Positions 1-8,575 of a stretch of 64,000 nt of DNA are shown piece after piece (position 1 is the first letter of the stretch; the number at the start of each line of letters is the position of its first letter). The position numbers were made by a program, and so were the translations under genes. A model generated the notes under the pieces. It saw only the letters and a list, made by a program, of their open reading frames with translations, made no database searches and was not told the origin of the DNA. This DNA is from Aeromonas simiae (GTDB lineage: Bacteria > Pseudomonadota > Gammaproteobacteria > Enterobacterales > Aeromonadaceae), in contig NZ_CDBY01000067.1 in NCBI RefSeq assembly GCF_000820125.1, positions 1 through 64,000 of the forward strand, read 5' to 3'.

Positions 1-1
1 G

Positions 2-298
2 GCGCTGGGGCTCGGGGTGCAGGTCGGGGTGCTGCTCCCTTACGGCCGAGCCCAAGAGAGCGAGGCCGATCAGATGGGCCTCGAGCTGATGGCCCGCGCC
101 GGCTTCAATCCGGCCCAGGCGGTGACCCTGTGGCAGCGGATGGGGGCGGCCAGCGGTGGCGAGAAACCCCCGGTGTTGCTCTCCACCCACCCAAGCGATG
201 ATCAGCGCATCGTCACCTTGCAAAAGTTGCAGCCGCAGGTCGAGCCGCTCTATCGCGCCGCCCAGGCGGCCGGGTTGCGTCCCCAGTGCAAGCTGTAA
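2..298 (+). CDS. M48 family metallopeptidase, C-terminal part (cut by window start)
   Basis: The reading frame is open from base 2, so the gene begins before the window. The visible 98 residues contain ESEADQMGLELMARAGF, which is the conserved third-zinc-ligand segment (ESEAD) and following helix of M48 peptidases such as LoiP and BepA. These are membrane-associated or periplasmic zinc proteases that handle misfolded envelope proteins. The HExxH motif and any signal peptide lie outside the window. The tail keeps the family's LSTHPSDDQR segment, seen here as part of a typical C-terminal substrate-proximal region. The stop overlaps the start of the next gene, so the two are probably translationally coupled. 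Which M48 subgroup it belongs to cannot be told from this fragment. Confidence 0.88.
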   Translation, partial: ALGLGVQVGVLLPYGRAQESEADQMGLELMARAGFNPAQAVTLWQRMGAASGGEKPPVLLSTHPSDDQRIVTLQKLQPQVEPLYRAAQAAGLRPQCKL

Positions 299-777
299 CC
301 CTGCGCATGGCGCGGCCACAGGATGCCGCCGCCATGGCGCAACTGCAACGGGCCAGCTGGCTGGGGGCCTATGCCAGCGTGCTTGGCAACGACCTGCTCG
401 AGCAGATGAGCGAGGTCGAACACGAGCAGGTATGGCAGCGCCGGCTTGAGGAGGGGGCAAGGCCCATGCTGGTGTGCGTCGATGAGGCGCCGGTCGGGCT
501 GCTCTACTGGCAGCAGGAGGGGACGCAGGCCTGGATCCGCGCCCTCTATCTGCATCCCTCCCATTGGCGGCAAGGGCTGGGCCAGCGGCTGTGGCATGCG
601 GTCGCCTTGCAGATGCGCCGCGCCGGCTGCGACGCGGTACACCTGTGGCTGCTGGCGGGCAACCGCATCGGTGCCGGGTTTTACTTCCGGCAAGGTTTCC
701 GGCCGACCGGAGAGCGGCGCACCCTGGTGTCGCTCGGCCATGATTGCGTGCAGCACAGGTTGGCGCGCTCCCTCTGA
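286..777 (+). CDS. GNAT family N-acetyltransferase
   Basis: A 163-residue protein of GNAT size. It transfers an acetyl group from acetyl-CoA to an amine; the substrate is not predictable. The start VTLRMARPQDAAAMAQL is the usual GNAT beta1-alpha1 opening, and HPSHWRQGLGQRLWHA around residue 92-107 is motif A with the Q/RxxGxG/A pyrophosphate-binding loop. The GTG start at 286 lies 13 bases inside the preceding peptidase gene; an ATG at 307 would remove part of beta1 and is less likely. Overlap with the peptidase gene suggests one transcript. No closer functional name is supported. Confidence 0.85.
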   Translation: MQAVTLRMARPQDAAAMAQLQRASWLGAYASVLGNDLLEQMSEVEHEQVWQRRLEEGARPMLVCVDEAPVGLLYWQQEGTQAWIRALYLHPSHWRQGLGQRLWHAVALQMRRAGCDAVHLWLLAGNRIGAGFYFRQGFRPTGERRTLVSLGHDCVQHRLARSL

Positions 778-802
778 ATCCGGGTTTTACGCCCGCCATC
801 AC

Positions 803-827
803 TTTATTTTTTATGCAAATTAATAAA
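803..827. promoter_or_regulatory. AT-rich imperfect inverted repeat before nagK (possible NagC-type operator)
   Basis: TTTATT at 803-808 and AATAAA at 822-827 flank an AT-rich 13-base centre that includes TGCAAAT. In enterobacteria NagC operators are long AT-rich dyads of this general form before amino-sugar genes. The site is 50 bases before nagK. The assignment is an inference from context, and the AT-rich dyad could simply be part of the promoter. Confidence 0.25.
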
Positions 828-877
828 ATGGTGCTGTGCAATAGGGAGCGCGGCTGAGCCGCAGGCAGGGAGAGGGC

Positions 878-1786
878 ATGTATTACGGTTTTGATATTGG
901 TGGCACCAAGGTGGCGTTTGCCGCCTACGACGGGGCACTGGCGCTGCGCCAGGAGCTGCAAGTTGCGACCCCGACGCAGGATTACGAGGCACTGCTGATC
1001 TTGCTGACCGAGCTGGTGCGTCAGGCTGACGTGCGCTTCGGGGCGCGTGGCTCCGTCGGGGTCGGGTTTCCGGGGATCCTCAATCCACAGGATGGCAGCA
1101 TAGTGGCGGCCAACCTGCCCGCCATTCATGGCCGCCATCTGGAGCGCGATCTGTCCGAGCGTCTGGATCGGCCGGTGGCCGTCGACAACGATGCCAACTG
1201 TTTTCTCTGGTCGGAAGTGCAAGGGGGGGCGGCTGACGGTGCTCGCTCGGCGCTTGGCATGACCATAGGCACGGGGATTGGTGGCGGCATCTATCTCAAC
1301 GGTCGCATCCATCAGGGGCGCAACTGGCTGGCTGGGGAGATCGGTCACTATCCGCTGCCGGGCACCCTGCTGCTCAAGTATCCCGAGTTGCCGCGCCTGC
1401 GCTGCGGCTGTGGCCGCCTGCTCTGCTTCGAGACGCTGGCCTCCGGCAACGGTCTTGAGCGCCTTTATCACCACTTCAGCGGCGAGCGCCTGCGCGGTCT
1501 GCAGGTGGTGGCGCGTTTTCATGGCAAGGAGCCTCATGCCGAGGCAGCCATCGACTGCTGGCTGGAGGTGTTGAGCGCAGGGCTGGCCTGTGCCCTCTCC
1601 ACCCTGGACCCCGATGTGGTGGTGCTGGGGGGAGGGGTGAGCGCCCTGCCCGTGCTTTATGAACAACTGCCGCTGCGTCTGCCCGGTCACCTGCTCTCCG
1701 GCGTGGCGTTGCCGGCGATCCGCGAGGCCCGTTTCGGCGGGGCTGGCGGGGTACGCGGGGCGGCGCTGCTCAATGTTATCCACTAA
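878..1786 (+). CDS. nagK: N-acetylglucosamine kinase (ROK family)
   Basis: A 302-residue ROK kinase that phosphorylates N-acetylglucosamine recovered from murein or chitin, giving GlcNAc-6-P in the cytosol. The start MYYGFDIGGTKVAF is almost identical to E. coli NagK and carries the DxGGTK ATP phosphate-binding loop. DNDANCF at about residues 105-111 holds the catalytic Asp, TIGTGIGGG is the second phosphate motif, and GEIGHYPLP followed by CGCGRLLCFE provides the ROK zinc site (His plus three Cys). Length matches E. coli NagK (303). The SD-like GGGAGAG lies just before the ATG. cutC follows after 22 bases, so the two are probably co-transcribed. Confidence 0.95.
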   Translation: MYYGFDIGGTKVAFAAYDGALALRQELQVATPTQDYEALLILLTELVRQADVRFGARGSVGVGFPGILNPQDGSIVAANLPAIHGRHLERDLSERLDRPVAVDNDANCFLWSEVQGGAADGARSALGMTIGTGIGGGIYLNGRIHQGRNWLAGEIGHYPLPGTLLLKYPELPRLRCGCGRLLCFETLASGNGLERLYHHFSGERLRGLQVVARFHGKEPHAEAAIDCWLEVLSAGLACALSTLDPDVVVLGGGVSALPVLYEQLPLRLPGHLLSGVALPAIREARFGGAGGVRGAALLNVIH

Positions 1787-1808
1787 GGCCAGCGGGCCGG
1801 AGAGGCAA

Positions 1809-2528
1809 ATGACCAAGCTCGAAGTCTGTATCGATAATCTGGAGTCCCTGCACACAGCGCAAGCGGCAGGGGCCGATCGCATCGAACTGTGCAGTGCGCT
1901 TGCTCTGGGTGGGCTCACCCCCTCCTTCGGCCTGATGCAACAGGCGGCGCACCATGCCCGTATCCCGGTCTACGCCATGATCCGGCCGCGGGCCGGTGAT
2001 TTTTGCTTCTCGGATGCCGAGTTGGCGCTGATGGCGCTGGATATCGCTGCCGCCCGCCAGGCCGGCCTGCAAGGGGTGGTGGTGGGGCTGCTCGATAAAA
2101 CCGGTCGGGTGCCCGGCGATGCCCTTGAACGCCTAGTGCAAGCGGCAGGGCCGCTGGGCGTGACTTTTCACCGCGCCATCGATCTCTCGTGCGACTGGCG
2201 GGCCGATCTCGAGGTGATTGTCTCTGCCGGCTGCGAGCGGATATTGAGCTCGGGCCAGGCCGCCAGTGCCGAGGCCGGATTGCAGACCCTTGGCGAGATG
2301 CAGCGCCAGTTGGCAGGACGTGCCAGCCTGATGCCGGGGGCGGGGGTGAATGCCGGCAACGTGCGAAACATTCTGGCCGCCTGCGCGGTGACCGAGGTGC
2401 ACATGTCCGGCATGGTGTGGCGCGGCAGTGCGCTGCAAAGTGGCGTCGCCATGGGCAGCAACGACGACGGCCGCATCAATGTGGTCGACGCAGACAAGAT
2501 TAGCGCCGTGCGCCGGCTGCTCGGCTGA
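1809..2528 (+). CDS. cutC: CutC family protein (copper homeostasis protein CutC)
   Basis: A 239-residue TIM-barrel protein. The N-terminus MTKLEVCIDNLESLHTA, the AGADRIELC block, GGLTPSFG and IRPRAGDFCF are the CutC family signatures. CutC was linked to copper tolerance in E. coli, but later work questioned this and its biochemical activity is unsettled. The ATG at 1809 follows the SD GGAGAGG by three bases and gives the family-standard N-terminus; an upstream open frame to 1659 overlaps nagK and has no family similarity. It is downstream of nagK with a 22-base gap. Confidence 0.93.
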   Translation: MTKLEVCIDNLESLHTAQAAGADRIELCSALALGGLTPSFGLMQQAAHHARIPVYAMIRPRAGDFCFSDAELALMALDIAAARQAGLQGVVVGLLDKTGRVPGDALERLVQAAGPLGVTFHRAIDLSCDWRADLEVIVSAGCERILSSGQAASAEAGLQTLGEMQRQLAGRASLMPGAGVNAGNVRNILAACAVTEVHMSGMVWRGSALQSGVAMGSNDDGRINVVDADKISAVRRLLG

Positions 2529-2595
2529 CACGACAGCGGCCGCCGGCTTTGTTATCATCGCCCCCTCATTAACCCGCGAGACAAGCGAGAGACAC

Positions 2596-3207
2596 ATGTC
2601 CCAATACTCCACCATCGAACAGAAGGCCAGCTACGGCATCGGCCGTAACATGGGCGATCAACTGGCCCAGCAAGCTTTCAGCGGCCTGGATATTCCGGCC
2701 CTGCAACAGGGTCTTGCCGATGCCCTCAACGGCCTCGAGTTTGCCGTGAGCCGTGACGACATCAATGACGCCTTCGGCGTCATCACCGAGCGCATGCAAG
2801 CCGAGCAGGAAGCCGTTGCCAAGGCCGCAGCCGCCGATGGCGAAGCCTTCCTAGCGGACAACGCCAAGCGCGATGGGGTGCAGATGACTGACTCCGGTCT
2901 GCAGTACGAAGTGCTGGTGGAAGGCAATGGCGAGAAGCCGGTGGCCGGTCAGTCCGTGCGCGTACACTACCACGGCACCTTCACCGACGGCCGTGTGTTC
3001 GACAGCTCCGTCAGCCGTGGCCAGCCGGCCGAGTTCCCGGTGACCGGCGTCATTAAGGGTTGGGTTGAGGCGCTACAACTGATGCCGGTTGGCTCCAAGT
3101 GGAAGCTCTACATCCCGCAGGATCTGGCCTACGGTGCCCGCGGTGCCGGCTCCATCCCGCCGTACTCGGCGCTGGTGTTTGAAGTCGAGCTGCTGGATAT
3201 CCTGTAA
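2596..3207 (+). CDS. fklB: FKBP-type peptidyl-prolyl cis-trans isomerase FklB (FKBP22)
   Basis: A 203-residue two-domain isomerase that speeds proline cis-trans isomerisation during protein folding. Residues 1 to about 90 (TIEQKASYGIGRNMGDQLA) form the helical dimerisation domain seen in FKBP22/Mip proteins. The rest is the FKBP barrel with VRVHYHGTFTDGRVFDSS and LAYGARGAGSIPPYSALVF, including the conserved active-site Tyr, Phe and Asp. There is no signal peptide, so it should be cytoplasmic like E. coli FklB. The ATG at 2596 starts the family sequence MSQYSTIEQ. A strong terminator follows. Confidence 0.94.
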   Translation: MSQYSTIEQKASYGIGRNMGDQLAQQAFSGLDIPALQQGLADALNGLEFAVSRDDINDAFGVITERMQAEQEAVAKAAAADGEAFLADNAKRDGVQMTDSGLQYEVLVEGNGEKPVAGQSVRVHYHGTFTDGRVFDSSVSRGQPAEFPVTGVIKGWVEALQLMPVGSKWKLYIPQDLAYGARGAGSIPPYSALVFEVELLDIL

Positions 3208-3225
3208 TTCGACGTCGAGCAGAGG

Positions 3226-3254
3226 AGGGCGGCCCATGGGCCGCCCTCTTTTTT
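3226..3254 (+). terminator. Intrinsic terminator after fklB
   Basis: A near-perfect GC stem (AGGGCGGCCC / GGGCCGCCCT) with a short AT loop is followed by six T residues. It lies 19 bases after the fklB stop. Confidence 0.9.
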
Positions 3255-3306
3255 ATGGCCGCTGGCGTATAGTCAAGGGCGGGCAGCCCGAAGCGGAGGA
3301 GGGAAG

Positions 3307-3609
3307 ATGAGCAAATGGATGGTCATGGTGTTGGCGCTGATAGGAGGGGCCGCACAGGCTGATACGGTGCGTTGCAAGGATGCGCTCATCACGGAGGGGG
3401 ACAGCACGGCGCTGCTGGTGGTCAAGTGTGGGCCGCCGCTGCTGAAGGAGGATCTGACCCGTTTTGAGGAGAACGGCTTTGGGGCGCGGATCACGGTGAA
3501 GTACGGTGAGCGCTGGACCTACAACTTCGGTAAGCAGCGCTTCATGCAGATGGTGACCGTGGTCAATGGCACGGTCACCGAGATAGAGAATGGCCCGGTA
3601 GGGGAGTGA
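3307..3609 (+). CDS. DUF2845-type small exported protein
   Basis: A 100-residue protein with a short signal peptide (residues 1-18, ending GGAAQA). The mature part begins DTVRCKDALITEGDS and continues VVKCGPP, which matches the DUF2845 pattern of two Cys residues around a G-D-S turn followed by KCGxP. It is probably periplasmic and the two Cys residues could form a disulfide. No function is known for the family. The ATG follows the purine-rich SD GGAGGAGGG. It stands alone between the fklB terminator and the convergent ytfK-like gene. Confidence 0.75.
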   Translation: MSKWMVMVLALIGGAAQADTVRCKDALITEGDSTALLVVKCGPPLLKEDLTRFEENGFGARITVKYGERWTYNFGKQRFMQMVTVVNGTVTEIENGPVGE

Positions 3610-3617
3610 TCCCCGCG

Positions 3618-3833
3618 TCAGCAATAAGAAGGCAGCTCGGGGCGCAAGGAGCGCAGCAGCGTGTTGACCTTGCCTGCCAAGGCACGTTTCTGGGGTTGCG
3701 GCAGCCGATCGACCCTGATCATGCCCGCTTCGAATTCAAACTCGCCCACCGCTTCCACGGCAAAGGCTCCCTTGTGGAAACTTTTCACATAACGGGCGAT
3801 TTGAATCGGAGAGAAGCGTTTAAAAACTTTCAT
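3618..3833 (-). CDS. ytfK: YtfK-like DUF1107 protein
   Basis: A 71-residue cytosolic protein. MKVFKRFSPIQIARYVKSF and VGEFEFEAG align with E. coli YtfK (MKIFQRYNPLQVAKYVK and VGAFEFDKG) over nearly the whole length. In E. coli YtfK binds SpoT and tips it toward ppGpp synthesis during phosphate and fatty-acid starvation; the same role here is inferred from homology. It is monocistronic and convergent with the DUF2845 gene, eight bases apart. An extended -10-like TGTATAGT lies on the minus strand about 33-40 bases before the start. Confidence 0.85.
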   Translation of the reverse strand: MKVFKRFSPIQIARYVKSFHKGAFAVEAVGEFEFEAGMIRVDRLPQPQKRALAGKVNTLLRSLRPELPSYC

Positions 3834-4383
3834 CTGATTTTCTCTGTGTTATATGGTGATTCACACTATACATTCCAAGGATGACAGCAAGATGAACAGG
3901 TTTGCACATAATGTGCATTTCTACTGCTGAATCTGAACCCCACCTTTTCTCTGCATAAAGATTCCCTTATTCCCCCTCATTACTCCCGGTGACCGGGCCA
4001 TGCCACGCCCTGTGGCGCGGCACCGATCGCGTTGGCGCGGCTAAGTTGCAAAATTGCTGCGATGGATTCTGGCGATAGCTGCACTCTGTTATCAATATGT
4101 AAATTGAGGGGCGTGCCATGGGCACCGTTTCGGTGCGTGGCGATCCCGGAGTGAAAAAAAATCATGGGGGTCAGGTCGGCAGGAGGGAGCAGAGCATGGG
4201 GTGAGCGCCGGGGGCGCACGATGATTGTCACCATCCCTGTCCACTCTGTGGTTTTTTGTGCTGTTGCACCATGTTTGGGCTTGTTTGCACCGATTGACAG
4301 GTTTTTTGTCCGCTGGATATGGTGCAAATCGTTGGTGGAAGAGCGTCTTCCAGTATTTTCATCTAACGGGTGAGGTGTAAAAC
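3834..4383. other. Long intergenic region between ytfK and aapJ
   Basis: About 550 bases without a convincing gene. It should hold the ytfK promoter on the minus strand and the aap promoter on the plus strand. A sigma-70-like pair, TTGACA at 4294-4299 and TATGGT at 4318-4323 (18-base spacer), lies about 60 bases before aapJ. Open frames on the minus strand across this stretch have no recognisable protein character and were not called. Confidence 0.5.
4294..4323 (+). promoter_or_regulatory. Candidate sigma-70 promoter for aapJQMP
   Basis: A consensus -35 TTGACA and a -10 TATGGT are separated by 18 bases. The pair is positioned to give a leader of roughly 50 bases before aapJ. The call is from pattern only. 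Confidence 0.5.
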
Positions 4384-5409
4384 ATGACAAGGATGTGGAA
4401 TACAGGGATCGCCGTATTGCTGGCATTGACCAGCGTCGGCAAGGTATGGGCCGCTGAAAGCACCCTCGATGCCGTCAAGAAGAAGGGGTTCGTGCAGTGC
4501 GGGGTCAGCGATGGCCTGCCCGGCTTCTCCAACCCCGATGCCAAGGGGGTGTGGCAAGGGATGGACGTGGACGTGTGCCGCGCCGTTGCCGCCGCCGTGC
4601 TGGGGGATGCCGGCAAGGTGAAATATGTCTCCCTCACTGCCAAGGAGCGCTTCACTGCCCTCCAGTCCGGTGAGGTGGATATCCTTTCACGCAACACCAC
4701 CTGGACCCTGACCCGTGACGCCTCCCTCGGGCTGACCTTCGTCGGCACCGCCTACTACGATGGCCAGGGTTTCCTGGTCAACAAGTCGCTCGGGGTGAAG
4801 AGTGCCAAGGATCTCGATGGGGCGGCCATCTGCATCCAGTCCGGCACCACCACCGAGCTCAACGTCGCCGACTACTTCCGGGCCAATGGCGGCATGAAGT
4901 ACACCCCCGTGGTGTTCGACACCTCGGATCAGACCGTCAAGGGGTTCGAGTCGGGGCGCTGCGATGTGCTCACCTCGGATCAGTCCCAGCTCTACGCCCT
5001 CAAGGTCAAGCTCTCCAAACCCGAGGAGGCCATGGTGCTGCCGGAAGTGATCTCGAAAGAGCCGCTCGGGCCGGCCGTACGCCAGGGGGACGATCAGTGG
5101 TTCAAGATAGTGCGCTGGACCCTGTTCGCCATGCTCAACGCCGAGGAGGCGGGGCTGACCTCGACCAATGTGGATGGCATGCTCAAGTCAGACAACCCGG
5201 ACGTGCGCCGTCTGCTGGGGCTGGAAGAGCCCAAGGGGAGCGTGCTGGGGCTCGATGACAAGTGGGCTTACCACATCATCAAGCAGGTCGGCAGCTATGG
5301 CGAGGTGTTCGATCGCAACGTCGGCAGCGGCTCGCCCCTGAAGATCGATCGCGGCATCAACGCGCTGTGGAACAAGGGCGGCTTCATGTACGCCCCTCCC
5401 ATCCGCTGA
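4384..5409 (+). CDS. aapJ: General L-amino acid ABC transporter, periplasmic binding protein AapJ
   Basis: A 341-residue periplasmic binding protein of the SBP-3 (polar amino acid) family. The signal peptide spans residues 1-23 and ends VWA before AES. Mature features are TLDAVKKKGFVQCGVSDGLPGFS, DVDVCRAVAAAVLG, LTAKERFTALQSGEVDILSRNTTWT and the SGTTTELNVADYF lobe hinge, all typical of AapJ. It captures a broad range of L-amino acids for the membrane complex encoded by the next three genes. A GAGGTG SD precedes the ATG. It is the first gene of a four-gene operon and 56 bases separate it from aapQ. Confidence 0.94.
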   Translation: MTRMWNTGIAVLLALTSVGKVWAAESTLDAVKKKGFVQCGVSDGLPGFSNPDAKGVWQGMDVDVCRAVAAAVLGDAGKVKYVSLTAKERFTALQSGEVDILSRNTTWTLTRDASLGLTFVGTAYYDGQGFLVNKSLGVKSAKDLDGAAICIQSGTTTELNVADYFRANGGMKYTPVVFDTSDQTVKGFESGRCDVLTSDQSQLYALKVKLSKPEEAMVLPEVISKEPLGPAVRQGDDQWFKIVRWTLFAMLNAEEAGLTSTNVDGMLKSDNPDVRRLLGLEEPKGSVLGLDDKWAYHIIKQVGSYGEVFDRNVGSGSPLKIDRGINALWNKGGFMYAPPIR

Positions 5410-5465
5410 TCTCCCATGGCCGGGGTTGCCCCGGCCATCTCCTCACCGTAATCGGAGTGGGTTCC

Positions 5466-6650
5466 ATGATGTTAAGAACCACATCCTCGCAAGGGCCGGC
5501 CCACTGGTGGAATGATGCCCGCTGGCGTGCCCTGCTGTTTCAACTGATCGCCATCGCCGCTGTGGTCGGTGTGCTCGTCTACATAGTGCACAACGCCCTG
5601 AGCAACCTGGAGGCGCGCGGCATCACCACCGGGTTTGCCTTTTTGCACAACACAGCAGGCTTTGGCATTTTGCAGAGCCTCATCCCCTACAGCGAGACCG
5701 ATAGCTTCGGTCGCACCTTCGTGGTCGGGCTGCTCAATACTCTGCTGGTTTCGCTGCTCGGTATTGTGTTGGCGACCCTGCTCGGCTTTGCCATCGGCGT
5801 GATGCGCCTGTCCAACCATTGGTTGCTGTCGCGCCTTGCCGCCCTCTATATCGAGACGTTTCGCAACATTCCGCTGCTGCTGCAGATCTTCTTCTGGTAC
5901 TTCTCGGTGCTGCGAGCCCTGCCATCGCCGCGCGAGAGCCTCTCTATCGGCGACGGGGTGTTTCTCAACGTGCGCGGCCTCTACCTGCCCAGCCCTGAGT
6001 GGGAGGCCGGCGCCGGCTGGATTGCGCTGGCCCTGCTGCTGGCGCTGGCGTTGTGCTGGGGGCTGAGCCGTTATGCCCGCCGCCGTCAGGCGCTCACCGG
6101 CAGAGCGTTCCCGCTGTGGCGCTCTTATTTGGCGCTGCTGGTGTTGCTGCCGGGGATCGCGGCCCTCGCCACCGGTCTGCCGATGCACTGGAGCCTGCCT
6201 GAGCTGCGCGGCTTCAACTTCCACGGTGGGGTAACCGTGCTGCCCGAGCTGGCCGCACTGCTCACCGCGCTGACCATCTACACCGCCGCCTTCATCGCCG
6301 AGACGGTGCGTTCGGGGATCCTCGCCATTGGGCACGGGCAGAGCGAGGCGGCCCATGCGCTGGGCCTCTCTAACTTGCAGACCTTGCGTCTGGTGATCAT
6401 CCCGCAGGCGATGCGGGTCATAGTCCCGCCGCTGACCAGCCAATACCTGAACCTGACCAAGAACTCGTCGCTGGCCACCGCCATCGGTTACCCGGATCTG
6501 GTCTCGGTCTTCATGGGCACCACCCTCAACCAGACCGGTCAGGCGATCGAAGTGATCGCCATGACCATGGCGGTCTATCTCACCATCAGTATTGGTACCT
6601 CGATCCTGATGAACCTGTACAACCGCAAGATAGCGCTGGTCGAGCGTTAA
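5466..6650 (+). CDS. aapQ: Amino acid ABC transporter permease AapQ
   Basis: A 394-residue inner-membrane permease of the HisM/GlnP type. It has an N-terminal membrane segment (about residues 20-42), a cluster of segments after residue 85 and a late permease core. The core contains ETVRSGILAIGHGQSEAAHAL and LVIIPQAMRVIVPPL, the EAA loop that docks onto the ATPase. AapQ is longer than simple HisM permeases because of an inserted block between the first membrane segments, which is normal for the subfamily. The ATG at 5466 sits after GGAGTGGG; the open frame upstream runs into aapJ and is not coding. It pairs with AapM. Confidence 0.92.
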   Translation: MMLRTTSSQGPAHWWNDARWRALLFQLIAIAAVVGVLVYIVHNALSNLEARGITTGFAFLHNTAGFGILQSLIPYSETDSFGRTFVVGLLNTLLVSLLGIVLATLLGFAIGVMRLSNHWLLSRLAALYIETFRNIPLLLQIFFWYFSVLRALPSPRESLSIGDGVFLNVRGLYLPSPEWEAGAGWIALALLLALALCWGLSRYARRRQALTGRAFPLWRSYLALLVLLPGIAALATGLPMHWSLPELRGFNFHGGVTVLPELAALLTALTIYTAAFIAETVRSGILAIGHGQSEAAHALGLSNLQTLRLVIIPQAMRVIVPPLTSQYLNLTKNSSLATAIGYPDLVSVFMGTTLNQTGQAIEVIAMTMAVYLTISIGTSILMNLYNRKIALVER

Positions 6651-6659
6651 GGAGTCACC

Positions 6660-7754
6660 ATGGCAATCTATGAGCTGCAACCGACCCTGCCGCCGCCCAG
6701 CCAGCGCAGCGGTGTCCTTGGCTGGCTGCGCCACCGGTTGTTCCCTAACTGGTGGAGCGGTCTGCTCACCCTGGCGCTGCTCTATCTGTTGTTGCCGCCC
6801 CTGTGGCATTTCTTGCAGTGGGCCCTGCTCTCGGCCACCTGGCAAGGAGAGAGCCGGGCGGCGTGCAGCAGCGAGGGGGCCTGCTGGGCTTTTATCGGCC
6901 ATCGCCTGAACCAGTTTATCTATGGCTTCTACCCGCCCGAGCTCTACTGGCGGATCAATCTGGTGTTTGCCCTGCTGGCCTTGCTGATTGCCGGGCTGCT
7001 CCTGCCGCGCCTGCCCGGCAAGGGGCGGCTTGGCCTCTTTGCCCTGCTCGGCTTCCCGCCGCTGGCATGGTGGCTCATTCACGGCGGCGCCGGGCTTGAG
7101 GTGGTGTCGACCAACCTCTGGGGCGGCCTGATGCTGACTCTGGTGCTGGCCCTCACCGGCATGGTATTCGCCCTGCCGCTGGGTGTGCTACTGGCCTTGG
7201 GGCGCCGCTCCAAGATGCCGGTCATCGCCGCGTTCTCCGTGGTCTATATCGAGTTTTGGCGGGCGGTGCCGCTCATTACTGTGCTGTTCATGGCTTCGGT
7301 CATGCTGCCCCTTTTCGTCACCACAGGCGTTGAGATCGACAAGCTGCTACGGGCCATGATCGGCATCATCTTGTTCCAGTCGGCCTACATGGCCGAGGTG
7401 GTGCGCGGTGGTTTGCAGGCGGTGCCCAAGGGGCAATATGAGGCTGGGGCGGCACTGGGGTTCAACTACTGGAGATCGATGGGGCTGATCGTGCTGCCGC
7501 AGGCGCTGAAAATCGCCATCCCCTCGATCGTCAACACCTTCATTTCCCTGTTTAAAGACACCAGCCTGGTGCTCATCATTGGTCTGTTCGATCTGCTGGC
7601 CATCTCCAAGGTGGCGCTGGCCGATCCGGCCTGGCTTGGGTTCTCTACCGAGGCCTATTTGTTCGTCGGCCTGGTGTTTTGGATATTTTGTTTCGGCATG
7701 TCGCGCTACTCCATCCATCTGGAAGGCAAGCTGCACACAGGCCACAAGCGTTAG
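6660..7754 (+). CDS. aapM: Amino acid ABC transporter permease AapM
   Basis: A 364-residue permease, partner of AapQ in the membrane heterodimer. Multiple hydrophobic spans are visible, with a hydrophilic insert around residues 55-95 containing two Cys residues. The C-terminal core carries AEVVRGGLQAVPKGQYEAGAAL followed by LIVLPQALKIAIPSIVN, the EAA coupling loop. It starts nine bases after aapQ with the SD AAGGAG. The family and the operon position together make the assignment firm. Confidence 0.92.
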   Translation: MAIYELQPTLPPPSQRSGVLGWLRHRLFPNWWSGLLTLALLYLLLPPLWHFLQWALLSATWQGESRAACSSEGACWAFIGHRLNQFIYGFYPPELYWRINLVFALLALLIAGLLLPRLPGKGRLGLFALLGFPPLAWWLIHGGAGLEVVSTNLWGGLMLTLVLALTGMVFALPLGVLLALGRRSKMPVIAAFSVVYIEFWRAVPLITVLFMASVMLPLFVTTGVEIDKLLRAMIGIILFQSAYMAEVVRGGLQAVPKGQYEAGAALGFNYWRSMGLIVLPQALKIAIPSIVNTFISLFKDTSLVLIIGLFDLLAISKVALADPAWLGFSTEAYLFVGLVFWIFCFGMSRYSIHLEGKLHTGHKR

Positions 7755-7766
7755 GAGAGAAGTGAC

Positions 7767-8513
7767 ATGGATGCCCATCAGGTAGTGGTAGAGCTTAAGG
7801 ATGTGAACAAGTGGTACGGCGAGTTCCATGTGCTGCGCAACATCAATCTGCAAGTCAGCCGGGGGGAGAAGATCGTCATCTGCGGCCCTTCGGGCTCGGG
7901 TAAGTCGACCATGATCCGCTGCATCAACCGGCTCGAAGAGCACCAGCGCGGCGACATCATCGTCAAGGGCACGCCGCTCACCTCGGATCTCAAGCAGATC
8001 GAGCAGGTGCGGCGCAGCGTCGGCATGGTGTTTCAGCACTTCAATCTGTTTCCCCACCTCACCGTGCTGGAGAACTGCTGCCTGGCGCCTATCTGGGTGC
8101 AGCAGCGGCCGCGCAAGGAGGCCGAGGCGCTGGCGATGAAGTTTCTCGAGCGGGTGCGCATTCCAGAGCAGGCCCTCAAATACCCGGGGCAGCTCTCCGG
8201 CGGGCAGCAGCAGCGGGTGGCGATTGCCCGCAGCCTCTGCATGAACCCGGAGGTGATGCTGTTTGACGAGCCGACCTCGGCGCTCGATCCCGAGATGGTG
8301 CGCGAGGTGCTCGATGTGATGGTCGAGCTGGCCCAGGAGGGGATGACCATGCTCTGTGTCACCCATGAAATGGGCTTTGCCAAGGAGGTGGCGGATCGGG
8401 TCATCTTCATGGATCGGGGCCAGATCGTGGAGGAGAACGAGCCCGGCGCCTTTTTCGGCAACCCCCAGTCGGAGCGTACCCGCACCTTTCTCTCTCAGAT
8501 CCTGGCCCACTGA
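7767..8513 (+). CDS. aapP: Amino acid ABC transporter ATP-binding protein AapP
   Basis: A 248-residue ABC ATPase that powers uptake through AapQ/AapM. Walker A is GPSGSGKST at residues 40-48. The Q-loop [11 protein letters not shown], the signature [13 protein letters not shown], the Walker [13 protein letters not shown] and the switch His in CVTHEMGFA are all intact. Sequence character is that of the HisP/GlnQ group. The ATG at 7767 follows AGGAGAGAAG. It is the last gene of aapJQMP; no strong terminator follows. Confidence 0.94.
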   Translation: MDAHQVVVELKDVNKWYGEFHVLRNINLQVSRGEKIVICGPSGSGKSTMIRCINRLEEHQRGDIIVKGTPLTSDLKQIEQVRRSVGMVFQHFNLFPHLTVLENCCLAPIWVQQRPRKEAEALAMKFLERVRIPEQALKYPGQLSGGQQQRVAIARSLCMNPEVMLFDEPTSALDPEMVREVLDVMVELAQEGMTMLCVTHEMGFAKEVADRVIFMDRGQIVEENEPGAFFGNPQSERTRTFLSQILAH

Positions 8514-8575
8514 GGGGGTGGCGTTTGCCCTCGAGCCTCTTATACTGTCGCCCTTGCCAGAGCAAAGGAGCAGGC

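Noticed and set aside
3980-4426. Minus-strand open frame across the aapJ upstream region
   Set aside because: It overlaps the likely promoter and aapJ start and has no recognisable protein features.
5472-7082. Long minus-strand open frame opposite the aap permease genes
   Set aside because: It mirrors the codon structure of aapQ and aapM and is rich in Gln, Arg and Gly; a shadow of GC-rich coding DNA. Similar mirror frames opposite ptsG, lamB, dnaE and cadA were rejected for the same reason.
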